This document shows, in pieces, positions 9,353 through 16,091 of a DNA stretch of 64,000 nucleotides. Position 1 is the first letter of the stretch. Each line of letters opens with the position of its first letter. The stretch is from Lachnospiraceae bacterium. Its GTDB lineage: Bacteria > Bacillota > Clostridia > Lachnospirales > Lachnospiraceae. The notes under the pieces are model-generated. The model did no database searches. It was not told the origin of the DNA and saw only the letters and a program-made list of their open reading frames with translations. Location: NCBI GenBank assembly GCA_017518735.1, contig JAFWTY010000009.1, positions 1 through 64,000 of the forward strand, written 5' to 3'. The position numbers were made by a program, and so were the translations under genes.

Positions 9353-9679
9353 ATGGCTTTTTTCAATCATCCGCAAATGATAAAGCCCGGTAAGGATCAG
9401 TGTGGCAATTGCCACGCCTACTTAGGGGATGATCAGTACTGCCGCTACTGCGGCACGAAGGCCGGAGAAGGTGCATTTGAGCCGTACATGAATTATGAGC
9501 AATGTGTTTACGGTCCGCCACCCATTGAGCGCGAGCATACATGCCGGGAATGCGGCTTTAGCTGGAGAACGAACATGATGATCGATAACCAGCAGTACTG
9601 CCCGAAATGCGGCAGCAGGGTCGACACTACGTACCCGGGCGGTAACCCACCCGGAATACAGTTGCCGAAGGGATTCTGA
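9353..9679 (+). CDS. Small double zinc-ribbon protein
   Basis: The 108-residue protein has two four-Cys ribbons: CGNCHAYLGDDQYCRYCG (residues ~21-38) and CRECGFSWRT with QYCPKCGSRV (residues ~64-92). A proline-rich linker (YGPPPIEREHTC) joins them. No catalytic domain is present. Such proteins often serve as adaptors or nucleic-acid binders, but no function can be assigned. A clear AGGAGG precedes the ATG. Last gene of the run starting at 6992; a stem-loop with a T tract follows at 9784-9820. Confidence 0.7.
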   Translation: MAFFNHPQMIKPGKDQCGNCHAYLGDDQYCRYCGTKAGEGAFEPYMNYEQCVYGPPPIEREHTCRECGFSWRTNMMIDNQQYCPKCGSRVDTTYPGGNPPGIQLPKGF

Positions 9680-9783
9680 CAGTGCGAAGAATATCATTGA
9701 CAACATAATAATGGGCGGTTAGAATTTAATTATAGAAGGTGCTACCGATAGACGGTTAGCCCGTTAGATTAAAACAGTTAAAG

Positions 9784-9820
9784 ATAACCGCTCAGTCTTG
9801 CAGGGATGGGCGGTTATTTT
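9784..9820. terminator. Stem-loop with T tract (ATAACCGC/GCGGTTAT)
   Basis: The arms ATAACCGC and GCGGTTAT surround a 19-base loop and are followed by TTTTT on the + strand. It can end transcripts of the run that stops at 9679. The same DNA encodes the C-terminus of a tiny minus-strand ORF, an arrangement seen with small type I toxin genes. Confidence 0.55.
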
Positions 9821-9890
9821 TATGATTTGCAATGGTAAATCCCGTAATCACCAGGAAGATCAAAACGTTAAAAACGACGAAATCGATCAT
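9792..9890 (-). CDS. Possible 32-residue hydrophobic peptide, holin-like/type I toxin candidate
   Basis: On the minus strand an ATG at 9890 opens a 32-codon frame: a single hydrophobic helix (FVVFNVLIFLVITGFTIA) followed by a polar tail NHKNNRPSLQD and TGA. One transmembrane helix with a basic/Asn-rich tail encoded inside a stem-loop is the pattern of TxpA/BsrG and related holin-like toxins in Firmicutes. Just beyond, on the same strand, is GGCTAACCGTCTATCGGTAGCACC (its plus-strand form spans about 9740-9764), which I recall as a sequence often found after such genes. No clear ribosome binding site was seen. Toxin function is inference only. Confidence 0.4.
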   Translation of the reverse strand: MIDFVVFNVLIFLVITGFTIANHKNNRPSLQD

Positions 9891-9932
9891 TGTAACGGCA
9901 TTCTGATTTAAGGGATGCAAGGAGTCCGAGCA

Positions 9933-10334
9933 TTGAAAACAGTCAGAGTAGTTGCTGCGGTTATTCAGGCATTGAATGATAAGAATGAGCCCGTTATCTT
10001 CGCCACACAGCGCGGATACGGCGAATATAAGGACGGCTGGGAGTTCCCGGGCGGTAAAATCGAAGCCGGAGAAACTCCGCTTGATGCGTTAGTACGCGAG
10101 ATCAAAGAAGAACTCGATACAACTATAATTGTAGGCGAATTGATCGATACGATCGAATACGACTATCCGTCGTTTCACCTCTCCATGGACTGCTTCTTCT
10201 GTACAATTGCCGCCGGCCGGCTGCTCCTTAAGGAACACGAAGCGGCTAGGTGGCTTACCAAAGAGGAACTGTATTCCGTGGACTGGCTGCCCGCGGATCT
10301 TAGTTTGATACGAAAGATTGAGCAATGGATGTAA
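9933..10334 (+). CDS. Nudix hydrolase, MutT/8-oxo-dGTP diphosphatase-like
   Basis: A 133-residue Nudix enzyme with the full Nudix box, GGKIEAGETPLDALVREIKEEL, near residues 38-59. Upstream, WEFPGG and downstream a short C-terminal helix match MutT-type enzymes that clean 8-oxo-dGTP from the nucleotide pool. I prefer the TTG at 9933 to the ATG at 9915, because AAGGAG (9919-9924) lies 8 bases before the TTG and MKTVRVVAAVIQ is the usual N-terminus. The next gene begins 30 bases later. Confidence 0.8.
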   Translation: MKTVRVVAAVIQALNDKNEPVIFATQRGYGEYKDGWEFPGGKIEAGETPLDALVREIKEELDTTIIVGELIDTIEYDYPSFHLSMDCFFCTIAAGRLLLKEHEAARWLTKEELYSVDWLPADLSLIRKIEQWM

Positions 10335-10364
10335 CCGGAAAATACATGGAAAGGAGCGACCGCC

Positions 10365-10622
10365 ATGTTTTGGGATAATGATACGAACGCAGATTATGAT
10401 TACAAGAAACTCTGCAAAGACCTCGAGAACGAATACATGTGCCAGGGCATCGGCTTCTCCGGCGGCTTCGGCGCGATGCAGATGATGGATGCTTCCACGG
10501 CAAGCGAAAAGCAGCTGCTCTGCATGGCGAAGGAAGAGGGGGTTGATGTGGAGAAATGCTCCATTTTTTTGACTCTGCTATTATTTATTCGAAACAGCAT
10601 TGTAGAAAACAAAAGGGTTTGA
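10365..10622 (+). CDS. Hypothetical 85-residue protein, C-terminus possibly altered
   Basis: The N-terminal 65 residues (DYKKLCKDLENEYM, a Gly-rich FSGGFGAMQM, then TASEKQLLCMAKEEGVDVEKC) resemble a small Lachnospiraceae family with no known role. The last 20 residues turn hydrophobic (SIFLTLLLFIRNSIVENK), which does not fit the acidic style of the rest. This may reflect a frameshift or fused junk at the 3' end. It starts after AAAGGAGCGACC and ends 3 bases before the next gene. Confidence 0.55.
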   Translation: MFWDNDTNADYDYKKLCKDLENEYMCQGIGFSGGFGAMQMMDASTASEKQLLCMAKEEGVDVEKCSIFLTLLLFIRNSIVENKRV

Positions 10623-10625
10623 AGT

Positions 10626-10985
10626 ATGCCAGATACAGAAAACGGCACAAATAAAATTGCATCCATTCAACTTGAATTGTTTCTCTGGAATAGAGTGCAT
10701 TTAATGAAGTTAAGTGACGGAACAATGACGTTTACAAGGGCGAGATTAGTTGAAGATCCTTTATTCCCGGAACTTATAGTACGCGGGTACAACGAAGCGA
10801 AAGACTGCGAAGAAGAGTTTTCTCTGAAATGTTGGTCAAAGGCAGACGAGCGTTCCAAAGAAGAGTGGATGGAAATCTATAGAACTACCGGAGAAAGCCC
10901 GGCGTTCTCGTTCAGCGAAATTGATCAACGTATCAGAGGGCACCGTATGGAACTAAGGAACTTACTTGAGAAGAGTAAAGAGTGA
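10626..10985 (+). CDS. Hypothetical 119-residue protein
   Basis: An acidic, soluble protein with no signal peptide or membrane segment. Features are a beta-rich first half (IQLELFLWNRVHLMKL, then PELIVRGYNEAKD) and a charged helical tail. I do not recognise the family. The start overlaps the end region of the previous gene closely (3-base gap) and the end overlaps the possible upstream start of the next one, so the three small genes 10365-11239 are probably one unit. Confidence 0.5.
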   Translation: MPDTENGTNKIASIQLELFLWNRVHLMKLSDGTMTFTRARLVEDPLFPELIVRGYNEAKDCEEEFSLKCWSKADERSKEEWMEIYRTTGESPAFSFSEIDQRIRGHRMELRNLLEKSKE

Positions 10986-11005
10986 TTGTAGTAGAAAGGG
11001 AAACC

Positions 11006-11239
11006 ATGAATTCAATTCTAATTAAAGACACGACCAAAGAACAGAGAGAGCAGATCGTTGCAGAGTCCATCGGAAATATCAATGGAGGTTGTGACGGCTG
11101 CATGTCCGGTTTAGCCGATATGTATCAGGATTATATCGATGGAAAACGAGAAATACGTGATATTAACATGGAATTTCGTGCCCGTTACGAATCCGGCATC
11201 GAAGGACCTGAGAAGGCGGAGTGTGGATATAAACTGTGA
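11006..11239 (+). CDS. Small conserved hypothetical protein with Cys pair
   Basis: A 77-residue protein, DTTKEQREQIVAESIGNING followed by GCDGCMSGLADMYQDYIDGK and a helical tail. The CDGC pair could bind metal or be redox active. I have a faint memory of it as a short conserved Lachnospiraceae protein; function unknown. The start ATG at 11006 is preferred over an upstream in-frame position at 10982, since AAAGGGAAACC precedes it. It ends 10 bases before a palindromic repeat. Confidence 0.55.
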   Translation: MNSILIKDTTKEQREQIVAESIGNINGGCDGCMSGLADMYQDYIDGKREIRDINMEFRARYESGIEGPEKAECGYKL

Positions 11240-11249
11240 CCTTGAGAGC

Positions 11250-11319
11250 AAACCCTAAAGAACAGGGCTTATGGGGCAAAACATAAAGAACAGGATTTAG
11301 AGGTTAGTGGTTCATTTTA
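11250..11319. repeat. Palindromic intergenic element, copy A (expanded)
   Basis: The core AACCCTAAAGAACAGGGCTT is followed by a second half-copy, ATAAAGAACAGGATTTAG, and ends in TTAGTGGTTCATTTT. Related copies lie at 12028-12068, 12522-12561 and, in part, 15746-15765. Short inverted arms (CCCTA with a TAGGG-like partner) can form a hairpin. It sits just after a gene end. Confidence 0.5.
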
Positions 11320-11341
11320 CAAAAAGGGAGAAAGTCATTAA

Positions 11342-12022
11342 ATGCTGAGCAATAACCCGGGAAAAAAGTTGAATATGTATGTTTCCGATTATGTGGTTTT
11401 TGATTTGGAAACTACGGGAATTCATCCTTCTGTGGATAAGGTGATTGAAATATCGGCAATCAAAGTAATTGGTGGCCTTGTGGATTCGGAGTTTTCGACT
11501 CTTGTTAATCCGGGGATGCATATTCCATATGGAGCAACGTATGTTAACAATATTACGGATCAAATGGTGAAGGACAGTCCTGCTTTTGATGTGGCATTGA
11601 AAGACTTTCTGGAATTTGTGGGTGACTATGTTTTGGTTGGCCATAACATCCAACTATTTGATCTTAAGTTTCTGTATCGTGATGCGAAGGACTATTTTGG
11701 CCTGACGATCGGAAACGATTACGTGGATACATTACCACTTTCAAAGAAGTATTTGCCACAGTTAAGACACCATACATTATTGGATTTGGCCGGTTATTAT
11801 AATATCACAATTAAGGATGCGCATCGGGCGTTGGGCGATTGTCGTATGAACCAAAGAGTCTACGAAAGCCTAAGGGCGGAGATAGAGAATCCTTCACAAG
11901 CGGCCAAAGCAGTTCCTGTCTGCCCGATTTGTGGAAATATCCTGAAAAAGAGGAACGGTAAATTTGGACTTTTTTACGGATGCAGCTCTTATCCCTCCTG
12001 CACCTACACCCGGAATATATGA
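11342..12022 (+). CDS. DEDDh 3'-5' exonuclease (DnaQ-like) with topoisomerase-type zinc finger
   Basis: Residues ~15-175 form a DnaQ-type exonuclease: ExoI VVFDLETTGIHPS (D and E of the DEDD set), ExoII VLVGHNIQLFDLKFL, and ExoIII HRALGDCRM with the His-Asp pair. The C-terminus (residues ~190-226) is a four-Cys finger, CPICGNILKKRNGK then FYGCSSYPSC, as found at the end of topoisomerase I. That fusion suggests binding to single-stranded or nicked DNA during repair. ATG 11342 follows AAAGGGAGAAAG. The gene is flanked on both sides by copies of the palindromic repeat. Confidence 0.85.
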   Translation: MLSNNPGKKLNMYVSDYVVFDLETTGIHPSVDKVIEISAIKVIGGLVDSEFSTLVNPGMHIPYGATYVNNITDQMVKDSPAFDVALKDFLEFVGDYVLVGHNIQLFDLKFLYRDAKDYFGLTIGNDYVDTLPLSKKYLPQLRHHTLLDLAGYYNITIKDAHRALGDCRMNQRVYESLRAEIENPSQAAKAVPVCPICGNILKKRNGKFGLFYGCSSYPSCTYTRNI

Positions 12023-12027
12023 ACCAG

Positions 12028-12068
12028 GAATCCTAAAGAACAGGGTTTTAGGGTTTCGGTCCATTTTT
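12028..12068. repeat. Palindromic intergenic element, copy B
   Basis: The run TCCTAAAGAACAGGGTTTTA is followed by GGGTTTCGGTCCATTTTT, starting 6 bases after the exonuclease stop codon. It closely matches copy C at 12522-12561. The arms CCTAA and TTAGG can pair. Confidence 0.55.
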
Positions 12069-12091
12069 GTGGGCTGAGAATATGAACAAAC

Positions 12092-12122
12092 AAAGCGGAC
12101 AACAATGTTGTCCGCTTTTTTG
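12092..12122. terminator. Rho-independent terminator
   Basis: A perfect 12-base stem, AAAGCGGACAAC with GTTGTCCGCTTT around a 3-base loop, followed by a T run. It ends the exonuclease transcript on the + strand. The A run before the stem would let it act on minus-strand transcripts too. Confidence 0.85.
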
Positions 12123-12140
12123 AATACTGTGTTATCCTGA

Positions 12141-12476
12141 TTATTGTTGGATTTGCTTGGCCAGCTGAGCCTTGAGCTCGGCTATTTCTTTGTCTTTCTC
12201 GGCGATCATGGAATCCTTTTCATCTATGATGGATTGTGCCTTCGCCAAACCTATCTCAATCCCCTCATCCACACCGGCATCGTGTGCACCTCTTTTCTGT
12301 GCGAGAAATCGTTCGTGAGCTTCAATATACGTCTGTTCTTCCGGAATAGTATTTGCACTGTACATTCTGTTTGCCACCTCCTCGAATGTGGGATTTCCGT
12401 CAACGATGGATCTGATTTCCTCCCAAGTGGTTGCTTTGAATAGTTCAGGATTTATAGAATGTTTAGATGAAACTTA
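12141..12476 (-). pseudogene. Rpn-family nuclease/transposase, C-terminal remnant
   Basis: About 110 codons are open on the minus strand from just after a stop at 12477-12479 to TAA at 12141-12143. They read INPELFKATTWEEIRSIVDG, then NPTFEEVANRMYSANTIPEE, and end in a charged coiled coil. This is the typical C-terminus of PD-(D/E)XK family Rpn recombination-promoting nucleases. The N-terminal ~190 residues with the nuclease core are missing and no start with a ribosome binding site is present beyond a GTG at 12377. A complete, divergent relative lies at 16092-16958. Confidence 0.6.
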
Positions 12477-12521
12477 GTATAATATGTGATATAAATTAAT
12501 GCAACCCCATGGACCTAGGGG

Positions 12522-12561
12522 CAAACCCTATAGAACAGGGTTTTAGGGTCCCGGTCCATTT
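12522..12561. repeat. Palindromic intergenic element, copy C
   Basis: CAAACCCTATAGAACAGGG, then TTTTAGGGTCCCGGTCCATT. Here the symmetry extends outward: ATGGACC at 12509-12515 pairs with GGTCCAT at 12553-12559, giving a ~50-base cruciform. It lies between the Rpn remnant and the rhodanese gene. Confidence 0.55.
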
Positions 12562-12606
12562 CGATCAAATAAAGCGTAAGTGTAAATAAACCCCTGGGAG
12601 AAGGAC

Positions 12607-13014
12607 ATGACCAAACACAGTACAAAACATGGCGTGACTTTTTTACTCATTATCCTTGTTATACTCATGCTCACAGCCTGCAATAAGGTGGATGCGGGCG
12701 CGCCGGGTTATACACAGATTTCTCAGTCCGAAGCTAAAGAAATGATGGAGAAAGACGACGGGCATGTTATTGTGGATGTGCGAAGGGAAGATGAGTATAA
12801 TGCAGGGCATATTCCCGGAGCAATTCGTGTAACTAACGAAGATATCGGCGATACGATGCCCGAGGAATTGCCGGACTTAGATCAAATCATTCTGGTCTAT
12901 TGCAGGAGCGGAAGACGAAGCAAAGAAGCTGCAGAAAAGCTCGCAAAAATCGGTTATACAAACGTGTATGAATTCGGTGGTATCATCGATTGGGATGGAG
13001 AAGTAGTTAAGTAA
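12607..13014 (+). CDS. Rhodanese-domain lipoprotein
   Basis: The N-terminus is a lipoprotein signal (LIILVILMLTAC, lipobox LTAC, Cys near residue 25). The rest is one rhodanese domain: VIVDVRREDEYNAGHIPGA and the active-site loop VYCRSGRRSKEAA with catalytic Cys. The protein should sit on the outer face of the membrane and transfer or store sulfur, or act in thiol redox. ATG 12607 follows GGGAGAAGG. The nitroreductase-like gene begins 12 bases later, so the two probably form an operon. Confidence 0.85.
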   Translation: MTKHSTKHGVTFLLIILVILMLTACNKVDAGAPGYTQISQSEAKEMMEKDDGHVIVDVRREDEYNAGHIPGAIRVTNEDIGDTMPEELPDLDQIILVYCRSGRRSKEAAEKLAKIGYTNVYEFGGIIDWDGEVVK

Positions 13015-13026
13015 AAGAGGAAAACC

Positions 13027-13689
13027 ATGACTATTGAAGAAGCAATCAAAGCTAGACACAGCGTAAGACAGTATAAAACCGATTCTGTTCCTGAAGAGAT
13101 CAGGAAAGTTCTGTTAAATGAAATCGACCGGTGCAACGAAGAAAGCGGATTGAAGATACAGGCGATCTTCGACGATCCGGATTGCTTTACAGGTTTCCTG
13201 GCGCATTATGGCAAGTTCAAAAATGCGCATAATTACATTGCCCTGGTCGGCACCGAATCGGATGTGCTTGAAGAAAAGGCCGGTTATTACGGACAGAGAC
13301 TTGTGCTTTTCCTGCAGATGAAGGGGCTGAACACCTGCTGGGTGGGCGGCACCTACAAGAAAGGAAAATGTAGGGCAGAGGTTTCTTCCGGTGAGAAACT
13401 GGTTTGCATTATTGCTTTTGGATACGGTGTAAACGGTGGTGTAGAACGCAAGACCAAGCCGATGGAGAAGCTTTGCAATGTTCCGGAAGATAAGATGCCG
13501 GATTGGTTTAAGAAAGGTATGAAGGCTGCCATGCTGGCTCCTACCGCCATTAACCAGCAGAAATTCTATGTTGAACTTATCGGAGAAGAAGTGAAGTTCA
13601 CATCGAAAAACGGGCCTTTTTCAAAGGTGGATTTGGGCATAGTTAAATATAACTTTGAGGTTGTGTCAAACTATAAGTTTGAGTTATAG
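13027..13689 (+). CDS. Nitroreductase-family FMN protein
   Basis: A 220-residue protein of the nitroreductase fold. The N-terminal MTIEEAIKARHSVRQYKTD is the classical FMN-binding opening (RHSVRxY). The middle GLNTCWVGGTYKK and the C-terminal AMLAPTAINQQKFYVEL contain the second flavin-contact segment. Enzymes of this group reduce nitro compounds, quinones or flavins with NAD(P)H. Start ATG 13027 follows AAGAGGAAAACC, 12 bases after the rhodanese lipoprotein stop. The substrate is unknown. Confidence 0.8.
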   Translation: MTIEEAIKARHSVRQYKTDSVPEEIRKVLLNEIDRCNEESGLKIQAIFDDPDCFTGFLAHYGKFKNAHNYIALVGTESDVLEEKAGYYGQRLVLFLQMKGLNTCWVGGTYKKGKCRAEVSSGEKLVCIIAFGYGVNGGVERKTKPMEKLCNVPEDKMPDWFKKGMKAAMLAPTAINQQKFYVELIGEEVKFTSKNGPFSKVDLGIVKYNFEVVSNYKFEL

Positions 13690-14003
13690 AGATTTCGGAT
13701 AACGAGGAGGCACATCCATGTAGGCAGATGGGGAGAGGAAGATTAAGGTGCAGGTGACAGGGGGGCGGTTCACGTTATCTTCCTTATGTCTTTACAGAAC
13801 AGGGAGTCTATATGCTATTGAACATATTAAAAGGTGAAATGCAGCGCCTATCCGGATTGCAAGTATACCCAAAATATATGATGGGAGCAGTATCTTCTGG
13901 GGACGGAGTGATGTTTGAATCCGGGGGTGTTTGAATATAGCATTGCCCGCGAACAGGGAACATGATAAAATTTGTTTATGAGAATTCTTTCAGGAGGTGC
14001 ATT
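13690..14003. other. Gene-poor stretch with a short ABC-permease-like remnant
   Basis: No full gene is seen in these ~310 bases. A 40-codon + strand frame at 13812-13934 begins LLNILKGEMQRLSGLQVYP, which resembles the opening of ABC-2 type permeases and may be debris. A G-rich run lies near 13760. The last bases hold the ribosome binding site of the lipoprotein gene (AGGAGG at 13992-13997). Confidence 0.35.
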
Positions 14004-14699
14004 ATGAAAATGAACAAAAGACTTGTGGCACTTTTAATGGCAACCGTAATGGTTCTTGCACTTGCAGCTTGTGCAAAGACAAATAACACCACTCCGGCCG
14101 GCACCAATCAGCAGACGGATCAGGGACAGACGCAGGATTCGGATAACGGAAACGGCGGAACAGACGTGAATGCATCCGCAGATCAGATGGTTGTTCCCGC
14201 CAAACTGACCGGCAAACTGAATCTGATTGAAATGGATGACAGAGATGCTTCCGTTCTTCGTGGTGTGCGCATCAGCGGATTATCCGCCACGGGTGATGGC
14301 TTCAATGACAGGGATTCGTCCCTGGATGATGTCCGTTGTATCTTTGAGTTAAATGAGTGGGTGGAATTTTACCCCGATATCGACAAAGAGTACGGATTGC
14401 GTGTATGGATTCTTGAGCATCGTGACGATCATGAATTCTATAAAACATGCGATTTTGCCGATGTAATGCCCGGATTTGCCGGATACTGCGATCTTCATTA
14501 TCCGGTAGACGCAGAGGATCCCGATAATTGGTATTGGGGCAACTGCTATTTAAATCCGGAAGAGCATGGGGCAGGTTATTATGATTTCGTATTTACCTAT
14601 GAAGGTAAAGCGATTGCAACGCTTGTGACACGCTTCTATAATGAAAATGAGTTAAGTGACAAGAGCGATGATGAACTCGAAGCCCTTATGCGTGAATAG
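14004..14699 (+). CDS. Lipoprotein of unknown function
   Basis: A 231-residue exported protein. The signal MNKRLVALLMATVMVLALAAC ends in a lipobox LAAC. A Thr/Gln/Asn/Asp linker follows, then a globular part rich in Asp, Tyr and Trp (DPDNWYWGNCYLNPEEHG). No known domain is recognised. An upstream in-frame ATG at 13971 has no ribosome binding site, whereas AGGAGG precedes ATG 14004 by 6 bases. A tight stem-loop terminator follows at 14729. Confidence 0.65.
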   Translation: MKMNKRLVALLMATVMVLALAACAKTNNTTPAGTNQQTDQGQTQDSDNGNGGTDVNASADQMVVPAKLTGKLNLIEMDDRDASVLRGVRISGLSATGDGFNDRDSSLDDVRCIFELNEWVEFYPDIDKEYGLRVWILEHRDDHEFYKTCDFADVMPGFAGYCDLHYPVDAEDPDNWYWGNCYLNPEEHGAGYYDFVFTYEGKAIATLVTRFYNENELSDKSDDELEALMRE

Positions 14700-14728
14700 C
14701 GATTGTATTAATTAAGAATACTGTTCTG

Positions 14729-14752
14729 AAAAGAGCCGGAGCCGGCTCTTTT
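14729..14752. terminator. Rho-independent terminator
   Basis: AAAAGAGCCGG and CCGGCTCTTTT form a perfect inverted repeat around AG, 30 bases after the lipoprotein stop. Confidence 0.75.
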
Positions 14753-14786
14753 CATTTCGGAGGGTAAGACGGCGGTACGGGACAAA

Positions 14787-15752
14787 ATGCAAACTTCTTC
14801 TCTGAAAAAAGAAATATTGACATTCCTCGGGGTAATGCTTTGCTCCTTTCTGTGGGGCAGTGCATTTCCCGGGATTAAAATCGGATATTCGTTATGGAAT
14901 ATCGATTCGGGCGATACATGGAGAATTATCCGTTTTGCCGGATTCCGTTTCTTTCTGGCGGGCATCCTGGTAATTGCAATCGGTAGTCTAATGAAGAAGA
15001 AATTCCTCTTTCCAAAGAAAAACGAATGGGGGAAGATCCTCTTGCTAAGCCTTTTTCAAACCATCGGACAGTATGTTTTCTTCTATATCGGCCTGGCACA
15101 TACAAGCGGAGTGAACTCCGCGGTGGTCGATTCCCTGACGGTTTTCTTTGCTATTCTGGTTGCCTGTTTTATCTTTCGTACGGAGCGGCTTACTGTACGC
15201 AAAATCCTAGGATGTATCCTGGGTCTTGCAGGCATAATCTTAATCAATATTACGTCGGAAGGGTTTACATTTCATCCGCTCGGAGATGGTCTTGTCGCCC
15301 TGTCGGCACTTTGCTACGGCGTTTCCTCAAACATGATCAAAAAATATGCCAAAGACCACGATACGGTGCTCTTCAGCGGCTATCAGTTTGCGCTCGGCGG
15401 CCTGATTATGACCGTTTTCGGACAGACGGGCGTTTGGCTGCTTCATGAACCGTCTGCGTCGCAGCAGGAGATTTCGTATCTTCCCGCGCTCGGAATGCTT
15501 GTGTATCTTGCGCTGGTATCCAGCGTTGCCTATACCCTATGGGGGATCTTACTTCGGACAAACGATGTCTCGAAGATCTCCATCTTCGGTTTCATCAATC
15601 CGGTGATCGGAGTTGTTTTATCCGCAATTCTGCTGAAAGAAACGGGCACGCTCGGAATCCGTTATTTTCTGGCCCTTCTGCTGATCAGTTTGGGAATTGT
15701 CATTGTGAACATTAAGGTTACGAAGGGGAAGGAACTAAAGGGACGGGGTTAG
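14787..15752 (+). CDS. EamA/DMT-family transporter
   Basis: A 321-residue integral membrane protein with about ten hydrophobic segments in two EamA repeats. The first repeat has SFLWGSAFPGIKIGYSLW and the second ALCYGVSSNMIKKYAKD; both have the family's small-residue-rich helices and GL/GI end-of-helix turns (GCILGLAGIILINI and LLISLGIVIVNIKV). Proteins of this kind export amino acids, purines or other metabolites. The ribosome binding site is weak (GGAGGG is further upstream). A fragment of the palindromic repeat follows the stop codon. Confidence 0.8.
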   Translation: MQTSSLKKEILTFLGVMLCSFLWGSAFPGIKIGYSLWNIDSGDTWRIIRFAGFRFFLAGILVIAIGSLMKKKFLFPKKNEWGKILLLSLFQTIGQYVFFYIGLAHTSGVNSAVVDSLTVFFAILVACFIFRTERLTVRKILGCILGLAGIILINITSEGFTFHPLGDGLVALSALCYGVSSNMIKKYAKDHDTVLFSGYQFALGGLIMTVFGQTGVWLLHEPSASQQEISYLPALGMLVYLALVSSVAYTLWGILLRTNDVSKISIFGFINPVIGVVLSAILLKETGTLGIRYFLALLLISLGIVIVNIKVTKGKELKGRG

Positions 15753-15765
15753 TGGTCCATTTTGA
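15746..15765. repeat. Partial copy D of the palindromic intergenic element
   Basis: GGGGTTAGTGGTCCATTTTG, overlapping the stop codon of the EamA gene, matches the right end of copies A-C (GGTCCATTT). Only the right part is present. Confidence 0.35.
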
Positions 15766-15819
15766 TGTTTGACTCCATGATCCTTTGACACGCATAAACG
15801 CAGTAAAATCAATACTTAG

Positions 15820-15844
15820 AAGGCGGTTTCGGCCGCCTTTTTTG
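15820..15844. terminator. Rho-independent terminator
   Basis: AAGGCGG and CCGCCTT surround a short loop and are followed by TTTTT. It ends transcription from the EamA gene. Confidence 0.8.
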
Positions 15845-15904
15845 TATTTTGTTGTGCAATACGTAGAAAAATCGCGATTTTCCCGTGGAGCATGGGAAAG
15901 TGTA

Positions 15905-16091
15905 TTGCGGGGTTTTTTACGGATATGTTATGATTTGCTCACAGGGCGAAGTCCTTCGCCTTCAGGATCTTTGGCCGGGTTCCCGGCTCCGGGGATGGTT
16001 ACCATCCGTTCGGATTATTCCTGTTTAAACATAACTTTATATTTCGGTTTTAAGCAGGAGCGGATCCAAACCTCCTGCGAAAGGAGGTAGT
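15905..16091 (+). promoter_or_regulatory. Promoter and multi-hairpin leader of the Rpn gene
   Basis: TTGCGG (15905-15910) and TATGAT (15929-15934) are spaced 18 bases apart and fit a sigma-A promoter. The leader then holds four hairpins: GGCGAA/TTCGCC (15945-15960), GCCGGG/CCCGGC (15974-15987), GGATGGT/ACCATCC (15993-16007) and GCAGGAG/CTCCTGC (16054-16078). The CCTCCT of the last one (16071-16076) can instead pair with the ribosome binding site AGGAGG (16082-16087), so two exclusive folds are possible, one of which blocks translation. Confidence 0.5.
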
